From Chloroflexota bacterium (GTDB taxonomy: Bacteria > Chloroflexota > Dehalococcoidia > Lucifugimonadales > SAR202-VII-2), in NCBI GenBank assembly GCA_003228115.1, contig QEVV01000008.1, positions 1 through 64,000 of the forward strand: a stretch of DNA of 64,000 nt, given 5' to 3'. Positions 53,332 to 62,026 of the stretch are shown here, piece after piece (the first letter of the stretch is position 1; the number at the start of each line of letters is the position of its first letter). The position numbers and the translations under genes are program-made. The notes below the pieces were generated by a model, which was given only the letters and a program-made list of their open reading frames with translations, did no database searches and was not told the origin of the DNA.

Positions 53332-54444
53332 CTATTCCTCTGCGGTGTTTCTTCCGTTGACTTCCGGCCGACGAATCTCTGCTAGTCGTTGGAACAACTC
53401 GCGCTCTTCTTCGCTTAGTTCTGTGGGCGTAACAACCTTGATGACGACATACTCGTCTCCGTGACCGGAGCCGTGGAGATGAGGCATGCCTCCGCCCGCT
53501 ATCTTATAGGTGCTGCTCGCTTGTGTCCCCTCAGCAATGGTCAGACTTTGCTCTCCGTCCAGACCGGGAACGCTGATGGCGCCGCCTAGGGCCGCCGTTG
53601 CGAAGTCGATTTCCTGAACGATAATGAGGTCGTTTTCTTCACGCTGAAAGACTTCATGGGGGAGCACATGAAGGACCACAAAGAGATCGCCGGGTCCTGC
53701 GGGTCCAAGCGCTCCCTCCCCGGTAACGCGAACGGCGTTACCCGTGTCCGCCCCATGAGGGATTTCAACGGTGAGTTCCTTGGTCCGCTCCTTGAGTCCA
53801 GCCCCGTGGCATTCCTTGCAGGCTTTCGTGATAGTTTGTCCGCGCCCCCTGCAGGAAGGGCAGGTGGTTACTTGCCGGAACACCATTGAGCCAGCTTGTT
53901 GATTTTGGACTACTTGCCCCTGGCCTCGACACCGCTGGCAATCGGCCAATCCGCCATTCTCAGCGCCAACACCGCGGCAGGAAGCACACTCCTCCTGAAA
54001 CGTGACTTCGATGGTCTCCTCGATTCCAGTCGCCACCTGTTCTAGGGTGACTTCCAGGTCGTAGCGCAGGTCGGCGCCCTTCCGCGCCCTCTGCCTGCCT
54101 CCGCCACCCCCGAAAAGGCCTCCGAAGATGCCGCCGCCGAGCAAGTCCCGCAGGCCAAGGTCAGAGAACAGCGATGAGAAGTCGATGCCGCTGAAAAGGT
54201 CCTCTTGGCTGAAGCTTTGCTGAAGGCCGTTATGCCCGTAGGTGTCGTAGATCTGCCGTTTCTGAGGGTCACTGAGGACTGCGTAGGCTTCATTGACCTC
54301 TTTCATACGGTCGGCGGCCTCCGGGTCGTCAGGGTTGCGATCAGGGTGGTGCTGCATCGCGAGGCGGCGATAGGCACGTTTCAGCTCGGCCTCGTCAGTG
54401 CCTCGATCGCTGCCTAATACTTCGTAATAGTCACGTTTTGCCAT
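53332..54444 (-). CDS. dnaJ: Chaperone protein DnaJ (type I)
   Basis: This 370-residue canonical DnaJ has a J domain with HPD (QHHPDRNPDD), a Gly/Phe region (GGGIFGGLFGGGGG), a zinc-binding domain with CxxC repeats (CASCRGVG, CQRCRGQG, CPSCRGRG, CKECHGAG) and two C-terminal substrate domains. It works with DnaK, not encoded here. The gene starts a two-gene operon with the uncharacterised helical protein. No CIRCE or HAIR-like repeat was found in the 180 bases upstream. Confidence 0.96.
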   Translation of the reverse strand: MAKRDYYEVLGSDRGTDEAELKRAYRRLAMQHHPDRNPDDPEAADRMKEVNEAYAVLSDPQKRQIYDTYGHNGLQQSFSQEDLFSGIDFSSLFSDLGLRDLLGGGIFGGLFGGGGGRQRARKGADLRYDLEVTLEQVATGIEETIEVTFQEECASCRGVGAENGGLADCQRCRGQGQVVQNQQAGSMVFRQVTTCPSCRGRGQTITKACKECHGAGLKERTKELTVEIPHGADTGNAVRVTGEGALGPAGPGDLFVVLHVLPHEVFQREENDLIIVQEIDFATAALGGAISVPGLDGEQSLTIAEGTQASSTYKIAGGGMPHLHGSGHGDEYVVIKVVTPTELSEEERELFQRLAEIRRPEVNGRNTAEE

Positions 54445-54622
54445 GCTTGTTGCGTTCGCCTCGATGCGGTAGGTGTAACTCTATGATAACCGTGAAGAGA
54501 GGCTTCTGCCCAGGCATCGAGCGTCAAGCGGCCCTGCCATTTCGCGGCGGTGGCACGATTTGGAACCGGTCGGTCGGGTCAGTGAGGGCAGCGACAGGCA
54601 TGGGGAGCAGGCAGGGAAAGAG

Positions 54623-55327
54623 CTAGGACTGCTCGAGGTCTGCTTGAGAAGGGCGATCATAGCGATAACCCGAGCCCCAGACGGTGGTGATGATCTTGGG
54701 ATGGCGGGGGGTGAATTCGATCTTGCGGCGGAGGCTGGAAATGTGCCACTTCACCACCTCTTCCGAGTGGTGCGGTGAGCCCCAGACTTCTTGGAGCAAC
54801 TCTTTTACCGAAACGACTCTTCCGGCCTGCTGGGTCAAGAAGGCGAGAAGCCGCAACTCCTTGGGAGTAAGGTCGACCTTTTTTTCGCGCAGGAAGACTT
54901 CTTGCCGGTCCAGGTGGATGGTCAAGACTCCGTCTGTATAGACGCCTTTGGACTCGCTGGGCGGAAGTTGGGCCCGGCGTAAGGTCGCTTCAATCCTTGC
55001 GGTCATTTCCTTAACGCCTATGGGCTTTACTAGGAAGTCGTCCGCGCCAAGCTGCAGGCCTTGGACCTTTTCGTCCTCACGCCCTAGGGCACTGAGGATG
55101 ATTATGGGCACTTCGGAAACTTCTCGTATGCGGCCGACAAGTTCGAACCCGTTCATCTCAGGCATGCGGATGTCGGCGATGACCAGTTCGGGGTGGTGTT
55201 GGAAAAAGAGCCGAAGGGCTTCACGCCCGTTGGTTGAGGAGATGGTGCGGTAGCCCGCGCCCTCACAGCAGGCCTGAAGCAGCTCAAGAATTGCTGGTTC
55301 GTCGTCAACAATCAATACTGTCGTCAT
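54623..55327 (-). CDS. OmpR/PhoB-family response regulator
   Basis: This 234-residue protein has a receiver domain (VDDEPA acidic pocket, phospho-acceptor in VIADIRMPEM, Thr/Ser in ILSALG, Lys in LVKPIG) and a winged-helix DNA-binding domain from about residue 125 (VDLTPKELRLLAFL, VVKWHISSLRRKIE, TVWGSGYRY). No histidine kinase gene is adjacent, so it is an orphan regulator. Its target genes cannot be inferred. Confidence 0.93.
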   Translation of the reverse strand: MTTVLIVDDEPAILELLQACCEGAGYRTISSTNGREALRLFFQHHPELVIADIRMPEMNGFELVGRIREVSEVPIIILSALGREDEKVQGLQLGADDFLVKPIGVKEMTARIEATLRRAQLPPSESKGVYTDGVLTIHLDRQEVFLREKKVDLTPKELRLLAFLTQQAGRVVSVKELLQEVWGSPHHSEEVVKWHISSLRRKIEFTPRHPKIITTVWGSGYRYDRPSQADLEQS

Positions 55328-55379
55328 GTCACCACCCAGGCAGCGATGCCCAGCAGGGCGCCAGGCTGAACGTCTTTAT

Positions 55380-56771
55380 CTAGGTTCCAAGGAGGTTGCG
55401 CTGGTCGATTACTCTGCGCGCTTTGAATTGCGTGCGTTCCAACTCCCCGGGCGCCTTTAGCTCAACTTCAGCCCGGATTCCAAGCGTGGCTTGAAGTTGT
55501 TGAGCCAATCGCGTCTTCAACTCGAGGAGACCGCTGGAGTTTCCTGAGTCAACATCAGTTCCATATTCAGCCTGAACCAACAGCTCGTCCATGGCGCGCT
55601 CACGGCTGACGATCATGCGGAACTCACCGGAGAAGCCTTGTGCCTGACGCACAACATTCTCAACAGCACTAGGGTAAACGTTCTCACCTCGAATAACCAC
55701 CATGTCGTCTATACGCCCGTACACACCGCCTGGCAACAGGGGATACGTGCGTCCGCAGGGGCATTCATCATCCGTCCAGCGCGCTAAGTCTCCCGCCAGG
55801 AAGCGGATCATGGGCTGGGACGTGCGGTCAAGGTGCGTGTAGACCGGCGCGCCCTCCTCCCCGTATGGAACCATTGCGTAAGAGGTTGGATCGACAACTT
55901 CTGCGTAGACGATGTCCTGCCAGAGATGCATGCCTGTATCGGCAGTGCAGCCGGCGTTGGACATCCAGGGGCTCATCTCGCCAGTAGAGCCGCTATCAAC
56001 GATCCTTGCGCCATAGGTTTCTTCCAGCACCCGCCGGGTACCAGGGATGCTTGCGCCAGGCTCCCCGGAAAAGAACAGGAGATTGAGTCCGAATTCCTTC
56101 GGGTCGACGCCGTCGTTCTTAGCGGTTTCAGCCAGATAGAGGGCAAAGGAAGGCGTTCCATAAAAGACCGTAGGCTTGGTTGCCTTGAGCCATCGAACAG
56201 CCATGCGGGTCTGGCCAGGGCTTCCGGCGCCGAAGGGGAAGCACTGCGCGCCTAAGCGCTCGCCACCAGCCAGAGCCCCCCACGCGCCGAGGTAGAGGCT
56301 GAACGGCGCAGCCACGAAAACAGTGTCACTAGGACGGACGCCCATGCCCCACATCACCCGTGCGTGCGCATTGGCGATGCGATTCCAGTCTCCCTTGCCA
56401 ATCGCAAGGACCGTGGGAGTTCCTGTGGTGCCAGATGACCCGTGTATGCGCCCAATCTCAGATGGTTCTACGCAATTGTTGGTGCCCGCCGGGGGGTAGT
56501 TGGCCTGATCTTCCCGGATGTCATGCTTTGTGATGATAGGTACGGTATGGAAATCATCAAGGGTTTTGATGTCCCCAGGCTCCAGGCCTGCGTCCTTCCA
56601 CTTGCGTTGGTACATGCCCGAGTGGGCGTACGCCCATGACAACTGCGCCTGGATCTTCTCCATGATGATCCCCAATCGCTTCTCGGGATCCATGGTTTCC
56701 AATTCCGGGAACCAATAGGGCTGGTCGACAGGCGGTACATATGAGTTGTCGTAACGGGTGGGCCAGTCCAT
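55380..56771 (-). CDS. PaaK-like acyl-CoA ligase, probable 2-hydroxyisobutyryl-CoA ligase
   Basis: This 463-residue AMP-forming ligase of the phenylacetate-CoA ligase type has the ATP motif GSSGTTGTPT, the adenylate motif in STGEMSPWM and GDLARW near the hinge, and a small C-terminal domain. It is third in an operon behind the two subunits of a B12-dependent acyl-CoA mutase, 8 bases after the small subunit. In 2-hydroxyisobutyrate degraders a PaaK-like ligase of similar size activates the acid before the mutase acts, so this is the likely role. The adenylating fold is clear; the substrate is inferred from neighbours. Confidence 0.82.
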   Translation of the reverse strand: MDWPTRYDNSYVPPVDQPYWFPELETMDPEKRLGIIMEKIQAQLSWAYAHSGMYQRKWKDAGLEPGDIKTLDDFHTVPIITKHDIREDQANYPPAGTNNCVEPSEIGRIHGSSGTTGTPTVLAIGKGDWNRIANAHARVMWGMGVRPSDTVFVAAPFSLYLGAWGALAGGERLGAQCFPFGAGSPGQTRMAVRWLKATKPTVFYGTPSFALYLAETAKNDGVDPKEFGLNLLFFSGEPGASIPGTRRVLEETYGARIVDSGSTGEMSPWMSNAGCTADTGMHLWQDIVYAEVVDPTSYAMVPYGEEGAPVYTHLDRTSQPMIRFLAGDLARWTDDECPCGRTYPLLPGGVYGRIDDMVVIRGENVYPSAVENVVRQAQGFSGEFRMIVSRERAMDELLVQAEYGTDVDSGNSSGLLELKTRLAQQLQATLGIRAEVELKAPGELERTQFKARRVIDQRNLLGT

Positions 56772-56779
56772 AAGCGCAG

Positions 56780-57193
56780 CTAACTCCGGGAGCGGCGGTT
56801 TTCCTTGATGAAGTCCACGATGGCCTGAAGCGGACTTCCCACGGGAAATATGCCGTCCACGCCTATTTTCTTCAGGGGCTCTATGTCGTCATCGGGGATC
56901 GTGCCCCCGACCAGCAGCAGGGGCTGCCCAAGGATTCCCTGATCTTCCAAGGCCTTGACCACTTTGGGAATGAGGCGCATGTGGGCTCCGGAGAGCAGGC
57001 TGATGCCAATAGCGTCTACATTCTCTTCCAAGGCGGCAACAGCAATCTGCTCGGGAGGAATGCGCATGCCAAGGTAGATGACCTCCATCCCTGCGTCGCG
57101 CAGGGCATTGGCCAGGACCTTGACCCCGCGATCGTGCCCGTCCAGGCCTATCTTGGCAAGGAGAATGCGAGCGGTATCTTGCATGGTGGTCAT
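56780..57193 (-). CDS. hcmB: Acyl-CoA mutase small, B12-binding subunit
   Basis: This 137-residue Rossmann-like cobalamin-binding domain has DGHDRG (His20 is the lower axial ligand of cobalt), then SLLSGAH and LLVGGTIPDDD. As a separate polypeptide of about 137 residues it matches the small subunits of 2-hydroxyisobutyryl-CoA and isobutyryl-CoA mutases; methylmalonyl-CoA mutases usually have this domain fused. It lies 47 bases after the large subunit gene. The ATG at 57193 has no strong ribosome-binding site, and a second ATG three codons later is possible. Confidence 0.9.
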   Translation of the reverse strand: MTTMQDTARILLAKIGLDGHDRGVKVLANALRDAGMEVIYLGMRIPPEQIAVAALEENVDAIGISLLSGAHMRLIPKVVKALEDQGILGQPLLLVGGTIPDDDIEPLKKIGVDGIFPVGSPLQAIVDFIKENRRSRS

Positions 57194-57240
57194 AGGGTTG
57201 GTCTTTTGCTCTGGATTAGGCTTGAAAAAGGGTGATGGGT

Positions 57241-58944
57241 CTAGAAGATGGCGGGGTCGGTGTGCTCCCCATACACACTCTGCAGCGCTGCCATAATCTC
57301 TCCCTCTGTGGCGTACGCACGCACAGCAGCGAGAACGGGAGGGACTAGGTTGTCGTCAGCTTTGGCCGCCTTCTGAAGTTCATCCAACGCTCGATTGGTC
57401 ATGTCTGCGTTGCGGGTGACCTTCACGTGCTCCAGTCTGTCCAGTTGGCGCTGTTCTTCCTTCTCATCGTGTTCGTACAACTCAAGTGGTTGCGAGTCCT
57501 CTGAGATGAAGTCGTTGACGCCAACCACCGTGTATTCGTTGCTCTCGATTCGCCGCTGGTAGGTGTAGGCGGCGCGGGAGATTTCGCTTTCGATGTAGCC
57601 AGACTCAATGCCTGCGAACATCCCATCAAGGATGTTTCCGCCTCCCATATCCTCCAGCTTGTGCAGGTAGGCCCAGGCTCGCTCTTCGATCTCGTTGGTC
57701 ATTGTTTCCACGAAGTAGGAGCCAGCGAGGGGATCGATGGTGTTGGTCACACCGGACTCCGTCGCCACGATGAGCTGAGTGCTAAGAGACATGCGCATCG
57801 CATCTTCTGATGGGATGTCGTACGCCTCGTCGTAGCCGCTGACGTGAAGCGACTGCGTGCCTCCGAGTGCTCCCGCCATGGCCTGGATGGCGCCACGGAC
57901 GATGTTGTTTTTGGGGTTCTGCCGCACGAGGGTAGAGCCTAGGGTCTGGGTGTGGAAGCGCATCAGCATGGCCTGAGGGTTGGTTGCTCCGTACCGCTCC
58001 TTGGTGATGCGTGCCCACATCCGTCGTGCCGCTCGGAACTTGGACGCCTCTTCAAAGAAGTCATTGTGGCAGCCGAAGAAGAACGACAAGCGAGGGCCAA
58101 ACTCATCAATGGTCAAGCCCCGGGCCAAGCCGCCCTCGACGTAGGACATGCCCTGAGCAATGGTGAAGGCCACTTCCTGGGCAGCGTCAGAGCCCGCTTC
58201 GCGGGTGTGGTATCCAGAGATGGAGATGGTGTTCCAGCCGGGCACGTGCCGGGTGCAGAACTCCACCAAGTCCATCGTCACCTTGTAGGCAGGGCGAGGG
58301 GGCAAGGCAAAGGTCTTCTGGCCGTGGAACTCTTTTAGGGCGTCGTTTTGGACGGTGCCGCGCAGGGTTTCCCATGGGACTCCAACGGACTCTGCGTAGG
58401 CAAGGAACATGCTCAATAGGATGATGGCTGGGTGGTTGATGGTCAGTGAGACGCTGACCTTTTCCAGGTTGATGCCGTCATAGAGGTCTTCCATGTCGGC
58501 CAGCGTGTCGATGGCGACGCCCAAACGCCCTACTTCGCCCTCAGCGAGGATGTGATCTGAGTCGTAGCCGGTGAGCGTGGGATGATCGAAGTCGGTGCTC
58601 AGGCCAGACTGGCCGTGGGCCATGAGGAACTTGTACCGCTCGTTGGTTGACCTGGCGGTGCCGAACCCTGCAATTTGACGCCTGGTCCATAGCCGCCCGC
58701 GGTACATGGTTGGGTAAACGCCGCGGGTGTAGGGGTAGGATCCTGGAAACCCGAGGTCGGTCTCGTAGTCCAGGTCCTTGACGTGTTCGGGTGTGTATAT
58801 GCGCTCAATGGGAATCCCGGAGACGGTTTGGAAGTTGTCCAGCCGTTCGGGAGCCCGCTCCAGCACATTATTGAGTTCGTTCTTTTCCCAGTCTTTCCGC
58901 TTCTCGGTAACGGCCTTGACTGCCTCTTCGTCGAAGAGACCCAT
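57241..58944 (-). CDS. hcmA: Acyl-CoA mutase large subunit with 2-hydroxyisobutyryl-CoA mutase signature
   Basis: This 567-residue TIM-barrel subunit of a B12-dependent carbon-skeleton mutase has the substrate-channel block TRGVYPTMYRGRLWTRRQIAG and DFDHPTLTGYDSDH. Compared with Propionibacterium methylmalonyl-CoA mutase, Tyr89 is Ile91, Ala116 is Asp118 and Arg207 is Gln209, while His244 is kept as His246. Ile, Asp and Gln at these places are the residues reported for 2-hydroxyisobutyryl-CoA mutase HcmA (Ile90, Asp117, Gln208). The enzyme should interconvert 2-hydroxyisobutyryl-CoA and 3-hydroxybutyryl-CoA. It is the first gene after a strong promoter. No MeaB/MeaH-type G-protein chaperone is adjacent. 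Confidence 0.88.
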   Translation of the reverse strand: MGLFDEEAVKAVTEKRKDWEKNELNNVLERAPERLDNFQTVSGIPIERIYTPEHVKDLDYETDLGFPGSYPYTRGVYPTMYRGRLWTRRQIAGFGTARSTNERYKFLMAHGQSGLSTDFDHPTLTGYDSDHILAEGEVGRLGVAIDTLADMEDLYDGINLEKVSVSLTINHPAIILLSMFLAYAESVGVPWETLRGTVQNDALKEFHGQKTFALPPRPAYKVTMDLVEFCTRHVPGWNTISISGYHTREAGSDAAQEVAFTIAQGMSYVEGGLARGLTIDEFGPRLSFFFGCHNDFFEEASKFRAARRMWARITKERYGATNPQAMLMRFHTQTLGSTLVRQNPKNNIVRGAIQAMAGALGGTQSLHVSGYDEAYDIPSEDAMRMSLSTQLIVATESGVTNTIDPLAGSYFVETMTNEIEERAWAYLHKLEDMGGGNILDGMFAGIESGYIESEISRAAYTYQRRIESNEYTVVGVNDFISEDSQPLELYEHDEKEEQRQLDRLEHVKVTRNADMTNRALDELQKAAKADDNLVPPVLAAVRAYATEGEIMAALQSVYGEHTDPAIF

Positions 58945-59013
58945 ACTCCCCCCCAGGCGAACGGTTTCGCAATATGGCGCGAGGCGTCGAAGTCGGCTCC
59001 ACGTGCCTAGCCG

Positions 59014-59042
59014 ATACTATAATGGGGCCTGGGTACTGTCAA
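59014..59042 (-). promoter_or_regulatory. Promoter of the mutase-ligase operon
   Basis: On the minus strand TTGACA (59042-59037) and TAGTAT (59019-59014) have a 17-base spacer, about 65 bases before the hcmA-like start. It is among the best promoter matches in the window. Confidence 0.75.
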
Positions 59043-59129
59043 GAAAATCAGACAGCGGGGCAAGCTACAGCCCCGTAGGATTCAATGCGTCTGAGGGGCT
59101 TGGTGATAGCGGTTTCGGAGACGGAGCTG

Positions 59130-61214
59130 CTACGCGGCGATGGGTTCAGGCGATGTAGGGGTGTCCGGTCCTCTTCCTTGGAATCTGGTCTGCGCCTGCT
59201 TGCTCTGTTTCTTTTCCCCCGCGGCGCTGGCCCCTTTGTCGCCCGCCCGATGGCGTTCATTGCTTTGCGTGCTTGCGGCCTCCTGGTGATTTGTTCGCTC
59301 CATTGTATGTGGGGGAGCTTCAGGCTCAGGGGCCAGTGATTGTGGCTCAGGAGTTGAAGGGTTCGGCTCCTTTGGATCGGAAGCGGTCTCCTGCTTCACA
59401 ATGCGTGATGCAATTATCCGGCCGGATCGGATGACACCCTCCACCGATACCGAAGACCCGACTACTGGCTCGCCCTCAATGCTGCTCAGGTCTGTGATGC
59501 GGACCTCCCGGTTGCCAATGACCCAAACCTGGGCGTCCATCGAGCGGACTGTGCCTGAGAAGCGAACCACGTTGGCTCCAGGCTGATCCGGTCTGGATGA
59601 AGGAGCGTTGCCTTCCCTTGGTTGATCGCCTGGCCTGCTTCCCGCGCCAGGAGTTGATGGCCGGCCTTGTGGCCTTGAAGTTGGCACGGGCTGTCTAGGA
59701 GGGGGAGCAGGCGCCACACGGCTAATCTCCAGCGAGCCGTCCCTCTGAATCTCAGCCTCGATGCGAATGTCTTGCCCGGGTGAAACTTCGCCGGAAGAAG
59801 CCACGCCAGGCGGGAGCTGTATCGGTTTCCCGCCGATGAATATCTTGTCGCCTTCCATTTTCTCCACGACGCCTTCCACAGCGATCTTGGGCAGAGGACG
59901 CTCAGCGGCCGCAGACTGCCCCTCGTTTCTAGCTTTCTGCTCCAGCTTGCGGATTTCCTGAGCGAGCAGGCGGTTCTGGTGCTCAGGCTCCAGGGCTTGC
60001 ACTCCGACCTGAGGATCGAGGACGAATTGGTCCTGAGCGGTTTGCTGAAGGGTCCGTGCCCCATCGAAATCTAAGAGGATGGTCGTGGTCTTGCCCGGCT
60101 CCACTTTGAAAGGCCGCCTGAGCGTGATCTGACCTGATGGGGCTTGAATCTCATGCTCCATCCCGTTGGCAATCACCGTCGCTCCAGTAACGCGGAAGCG
60201 CACTTGAGAATAGGGGCCGGGAGGGACTTTCTGTTCCGCCAAGATGCGCTGCACTTCTGCAACGTCAACAAGGTCGAAGATGTGCGTTTCGGTGCTTATG
60301 TCAATCCACTGTCCACCCCGTTGATGCACGCGAAAGGCTTGGATGCCTGCCATCTCGACGTAGGCGTGTTCAACCCCTGAGGGCGGGGGAATGGAAACGC
60401 GAATCTCAAGCAGGCCGGGTTCGCTGGACTGGCTTGGGGCGGGGGCTCTTGCGCCCACGGCTTCTACGGCCTCACTGAATGCGATTCCGGACGCCGCCAA
60501 CACTGAGGCGACCTCCTTTTGAACTGACTCCGGCGCCCTGCTCAAAGCGATCTGCAGGTCCGCCAGAGTTGCCGAAGCATTGGACTCAAGCCTGGCGTTC
60601 AAATCAGCGACAGAATCGAGATCTTCAAGTGCTGAAACGATGGCTGTAACGGCTTCCAGATTGCGCTGCATATCTCGCTGTAGAGGCTCAAGGTGGGCTA
60701 CGTTGCCCTTTTCGGCAACCCGTTCCATCTCCTGCGCTCGCCGGTCAGCTAATACGAGATGTAGCTGAGCCTTGTCCTTTGGGGAGAATTCGAAGGCTAG
60801 TTGGACTTGTTCCTTCGTCCGCTTCACGGGATAGAAGACGTCGCCCGGATTGGCGTCTGAGGATGCAGCCAATGCTCCGCTGGTACCCACCGCCATGGTC
60901 AGTACCAGGGCCAAGGCCGCCGTGGCCCATCGCGGCCGGCTTCCTAGGAATCCCCTTAGCCACGACTGTCGGCTCTTGGCTAGTTCCCTGTCCTGCTGCG
61001 CCCTAAGCTCCTGCTGGAGCCGCATGCGGCCCAGATTCTTGGCGGCCTGACTGGGTACGGTCGCGGACACATCGCGCAGCCGCAAGATGGTGCGCAACTC
61101 AGGCTCAAGCTCGGCGGCAAGGTCCGGGTAGCGCGACAGGCAGTCTTCCACGGAATCGCCGGCTGCGATCCTGTTGATGCACTCGTCTAGGATGTTATTG
61201 AAGTTGTCAGACAT
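59130..61214 (-). CDS. Large membrane-anchored anti-sigma-like protein (DUF5667/DUF4382/DUF5666 type)
   Basis: This 694-residue protein follows the ECF sigma gene by 4 bases. The N-terminal 90 residues are cytoplasmic and helical (LDECINRIAAGDSVEDCLSR), followed by one membrane span (ATAALALVLTMAVG). Outside come a DUF5667-like segment (PGDVFYPVKRTKEQVQLAF), a DUF4382-like beta domain (EIRVSIPPPSGVEHAYVEM) and two DUF5666-like OB-type repeats (EGVVEKMEGDKIFIGG; SGTVRSMDAQVWVIG). The tail is disordered and rich in Pro, Ser and Lys. The layout fits an anti-sigma factor that senses something outside the cell. An upstream in-frame start would overlap the sigma gene. Confidence 0.8.
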   Translation of the reverse strand: MSDNFNNILDECINRIAAGDSVEDCLSRYPDLAAELEPELRTILRLRDVSATVPSQAAKNLGRMRLQQELRAQQDRELAKSRQSWLRGFLGSRPRWATAALALVLTMAVGTSGALAASSDANPGDVFYPVKRTKEQVQLAFEFSPKDKAQLHLVLADRRAQEMERVAEKGNVAHLEPLQRDMQRNLEAVTAIVSALEDLDSVADLNARLESNASATLADLQIALSRAPESVQKEVASVLAASGIAFSEAVEAVGARAPAPSQSSEPGLLEIRVSIPPPSGVEHAYVEMAGIQAFRVHQRGGQWIDISTETHIFDLVDVAEVQRILAEQKVPPGPYSQVRFRVTGATVIANGMEHEIQAPSGQITLRRPFKVEPGKTTTILLDFDGARTLQQTAQDQFVLDPQVGVQALEPEHQNRLLAQEIRKLEQKARNEGQSAAAERPLPKIAVEGVVEKMEGDKIFIGGKPIQLPPGVASSGEVSPGQDIRIEAEIQRDGSLEISRVAPAPPPRQPVPTSRPQGRPSTPGAGSRPGDQPREGNAPSSRPDQPGANVVRFSGTVRSMDAQVWVIGNREVRITDLSSIEGEPVVGSSVSVEGVIRSGRIIASRIVKQETASDPKEPNPSTPEPQSLAPEPEAPPHTMERTNHQEAASTQSNERHRAGDKGASAAGEKKQSKQAQTRFQGRGPDTPTSPEPIAA

Positions 61215-61218
61215 GGCT

Positions 61219-61785
61219 TTACGCCTGTGCTCCCGCGGTGACGCCAATGACTTGGCGCAGCTTCTTAATGGCTGCGCTTTGCATCTCTCGAACGGCGCCA
61301 GGCTTTTTCCCTAACACTTGGGCGGCCTCCTCGGAAGTCATCTCGGCCCCGAAACGCAGCGCCAGTACCTGCTGATGGGCCTCGCTGAGATGCTTGAGCG
61401 CCCTGTGAAGGAACTCAGCTTCCTGTTTCTTTTCAACTTCTTTCTGGGGGTCTTGAGGCCCGGCCAGTGAGAACGCTTCGTCGATGGGATGGGAGGCAGG
61501 GCGGCGGCTCTTTTTCCGTAGATGGTCAACGACAATGTTGTGGGCGATCTTGAATACCCAGGCCTCCAGAGGCGCCCCCCGGTCACGGTAGGTGTCGGCA
61601 GCTCTGACGGCTCTGATGAAGACCTCGCTGGCGAGATCCTCAGCCTCTGAGAAGTCCCCGATCCGTACGGAGATGTAACGACTCACCCGCCCAAAGTGGG
61701 TTTCGTAGAGTGCTGCTAGGGCGGCCTGCTTCTCGCTCGCGCCCGCTAGTTCGTTCGCGGAGGGACACCATTTTCCTGGCGGCAG
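61219..61785 (-). CDS. ECF-type RNA polymerase sigma factor with unclear start
   Basis: Region sigma-2 (LYETHFGRVSRY, EAEDLASEVFIRAVRA, WVFKIAHNIVVDHLRKK) and sigma-4 (LPSEAHQQ-like LSEAHQQVLALRF, MTSEEAAQVLGKKPGAVREMQ) are clear. The first ATG/GTG/TTG in frame is GTG at 61686, but this would cut off helix 1 of region 2. The same frame continues upstream with a natural sigma N-terminus (KQAALAALYETHF) to a stop at 61788-61786. The only near-start codon there is CTG at 61785, giving 188 residues. Either CTG is used or a frameshift separates the true start. It is co-transcribed with its membrane partner. Confidence 0.82.
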   Translation of the reverse strand: MPPGKWCPSANELAGASEKQAALAALYETHFGRVSRYISVRIGDFSEAEDLASEVFIRAVRAADTYRDRGAPLEAWVFKIAHNIVVDHLRKKSRRPASHPIDEAFSLAGPQDPQKEVEKKQEAEFLHRALKHLSEAHQQVLALRFGAEMTSEEAAQVLGKKPGAVREMQSAAIKKLRQVIGVTAGAQA

Positions 61786-62026
61786 TCATGCCTAAGGCTT
61801 GGCCTGCCAGAGTTGTGGATATTGGGTCTGAGGTTGCCCACATTTCACTTTATTCTCCTGCGCTCAATAGTTACAACGTCGACAGCGCTGGAGTGTCAGG
61901 TGTTTGGGAGCGAAAAGCTTGAGAAGAAGTTGATGCCCGTGCCTAGGGGGGGCAGGGGCATAAGTAAAGAGAGGTGGAGCGTAGGTCGGCTTTGGCCGGT
62001 AAAGTCCCGACCGTACTCGTCTATCT

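Noticed and set aside
57241-58944. Methylmalonyl-CoA mutase
   Set aside because: The Arg that binds the methylmalonyl carboxylate is Gln and the active-site Tyr is Ile, which excludes the usual substrate.
59085-59339. Plus-strand ORF opposite the C-terminus of the anti-sigma-like gene
   Set aside because: It is a shadow of the GC-rich tail of a well-supported minus-strand gene.
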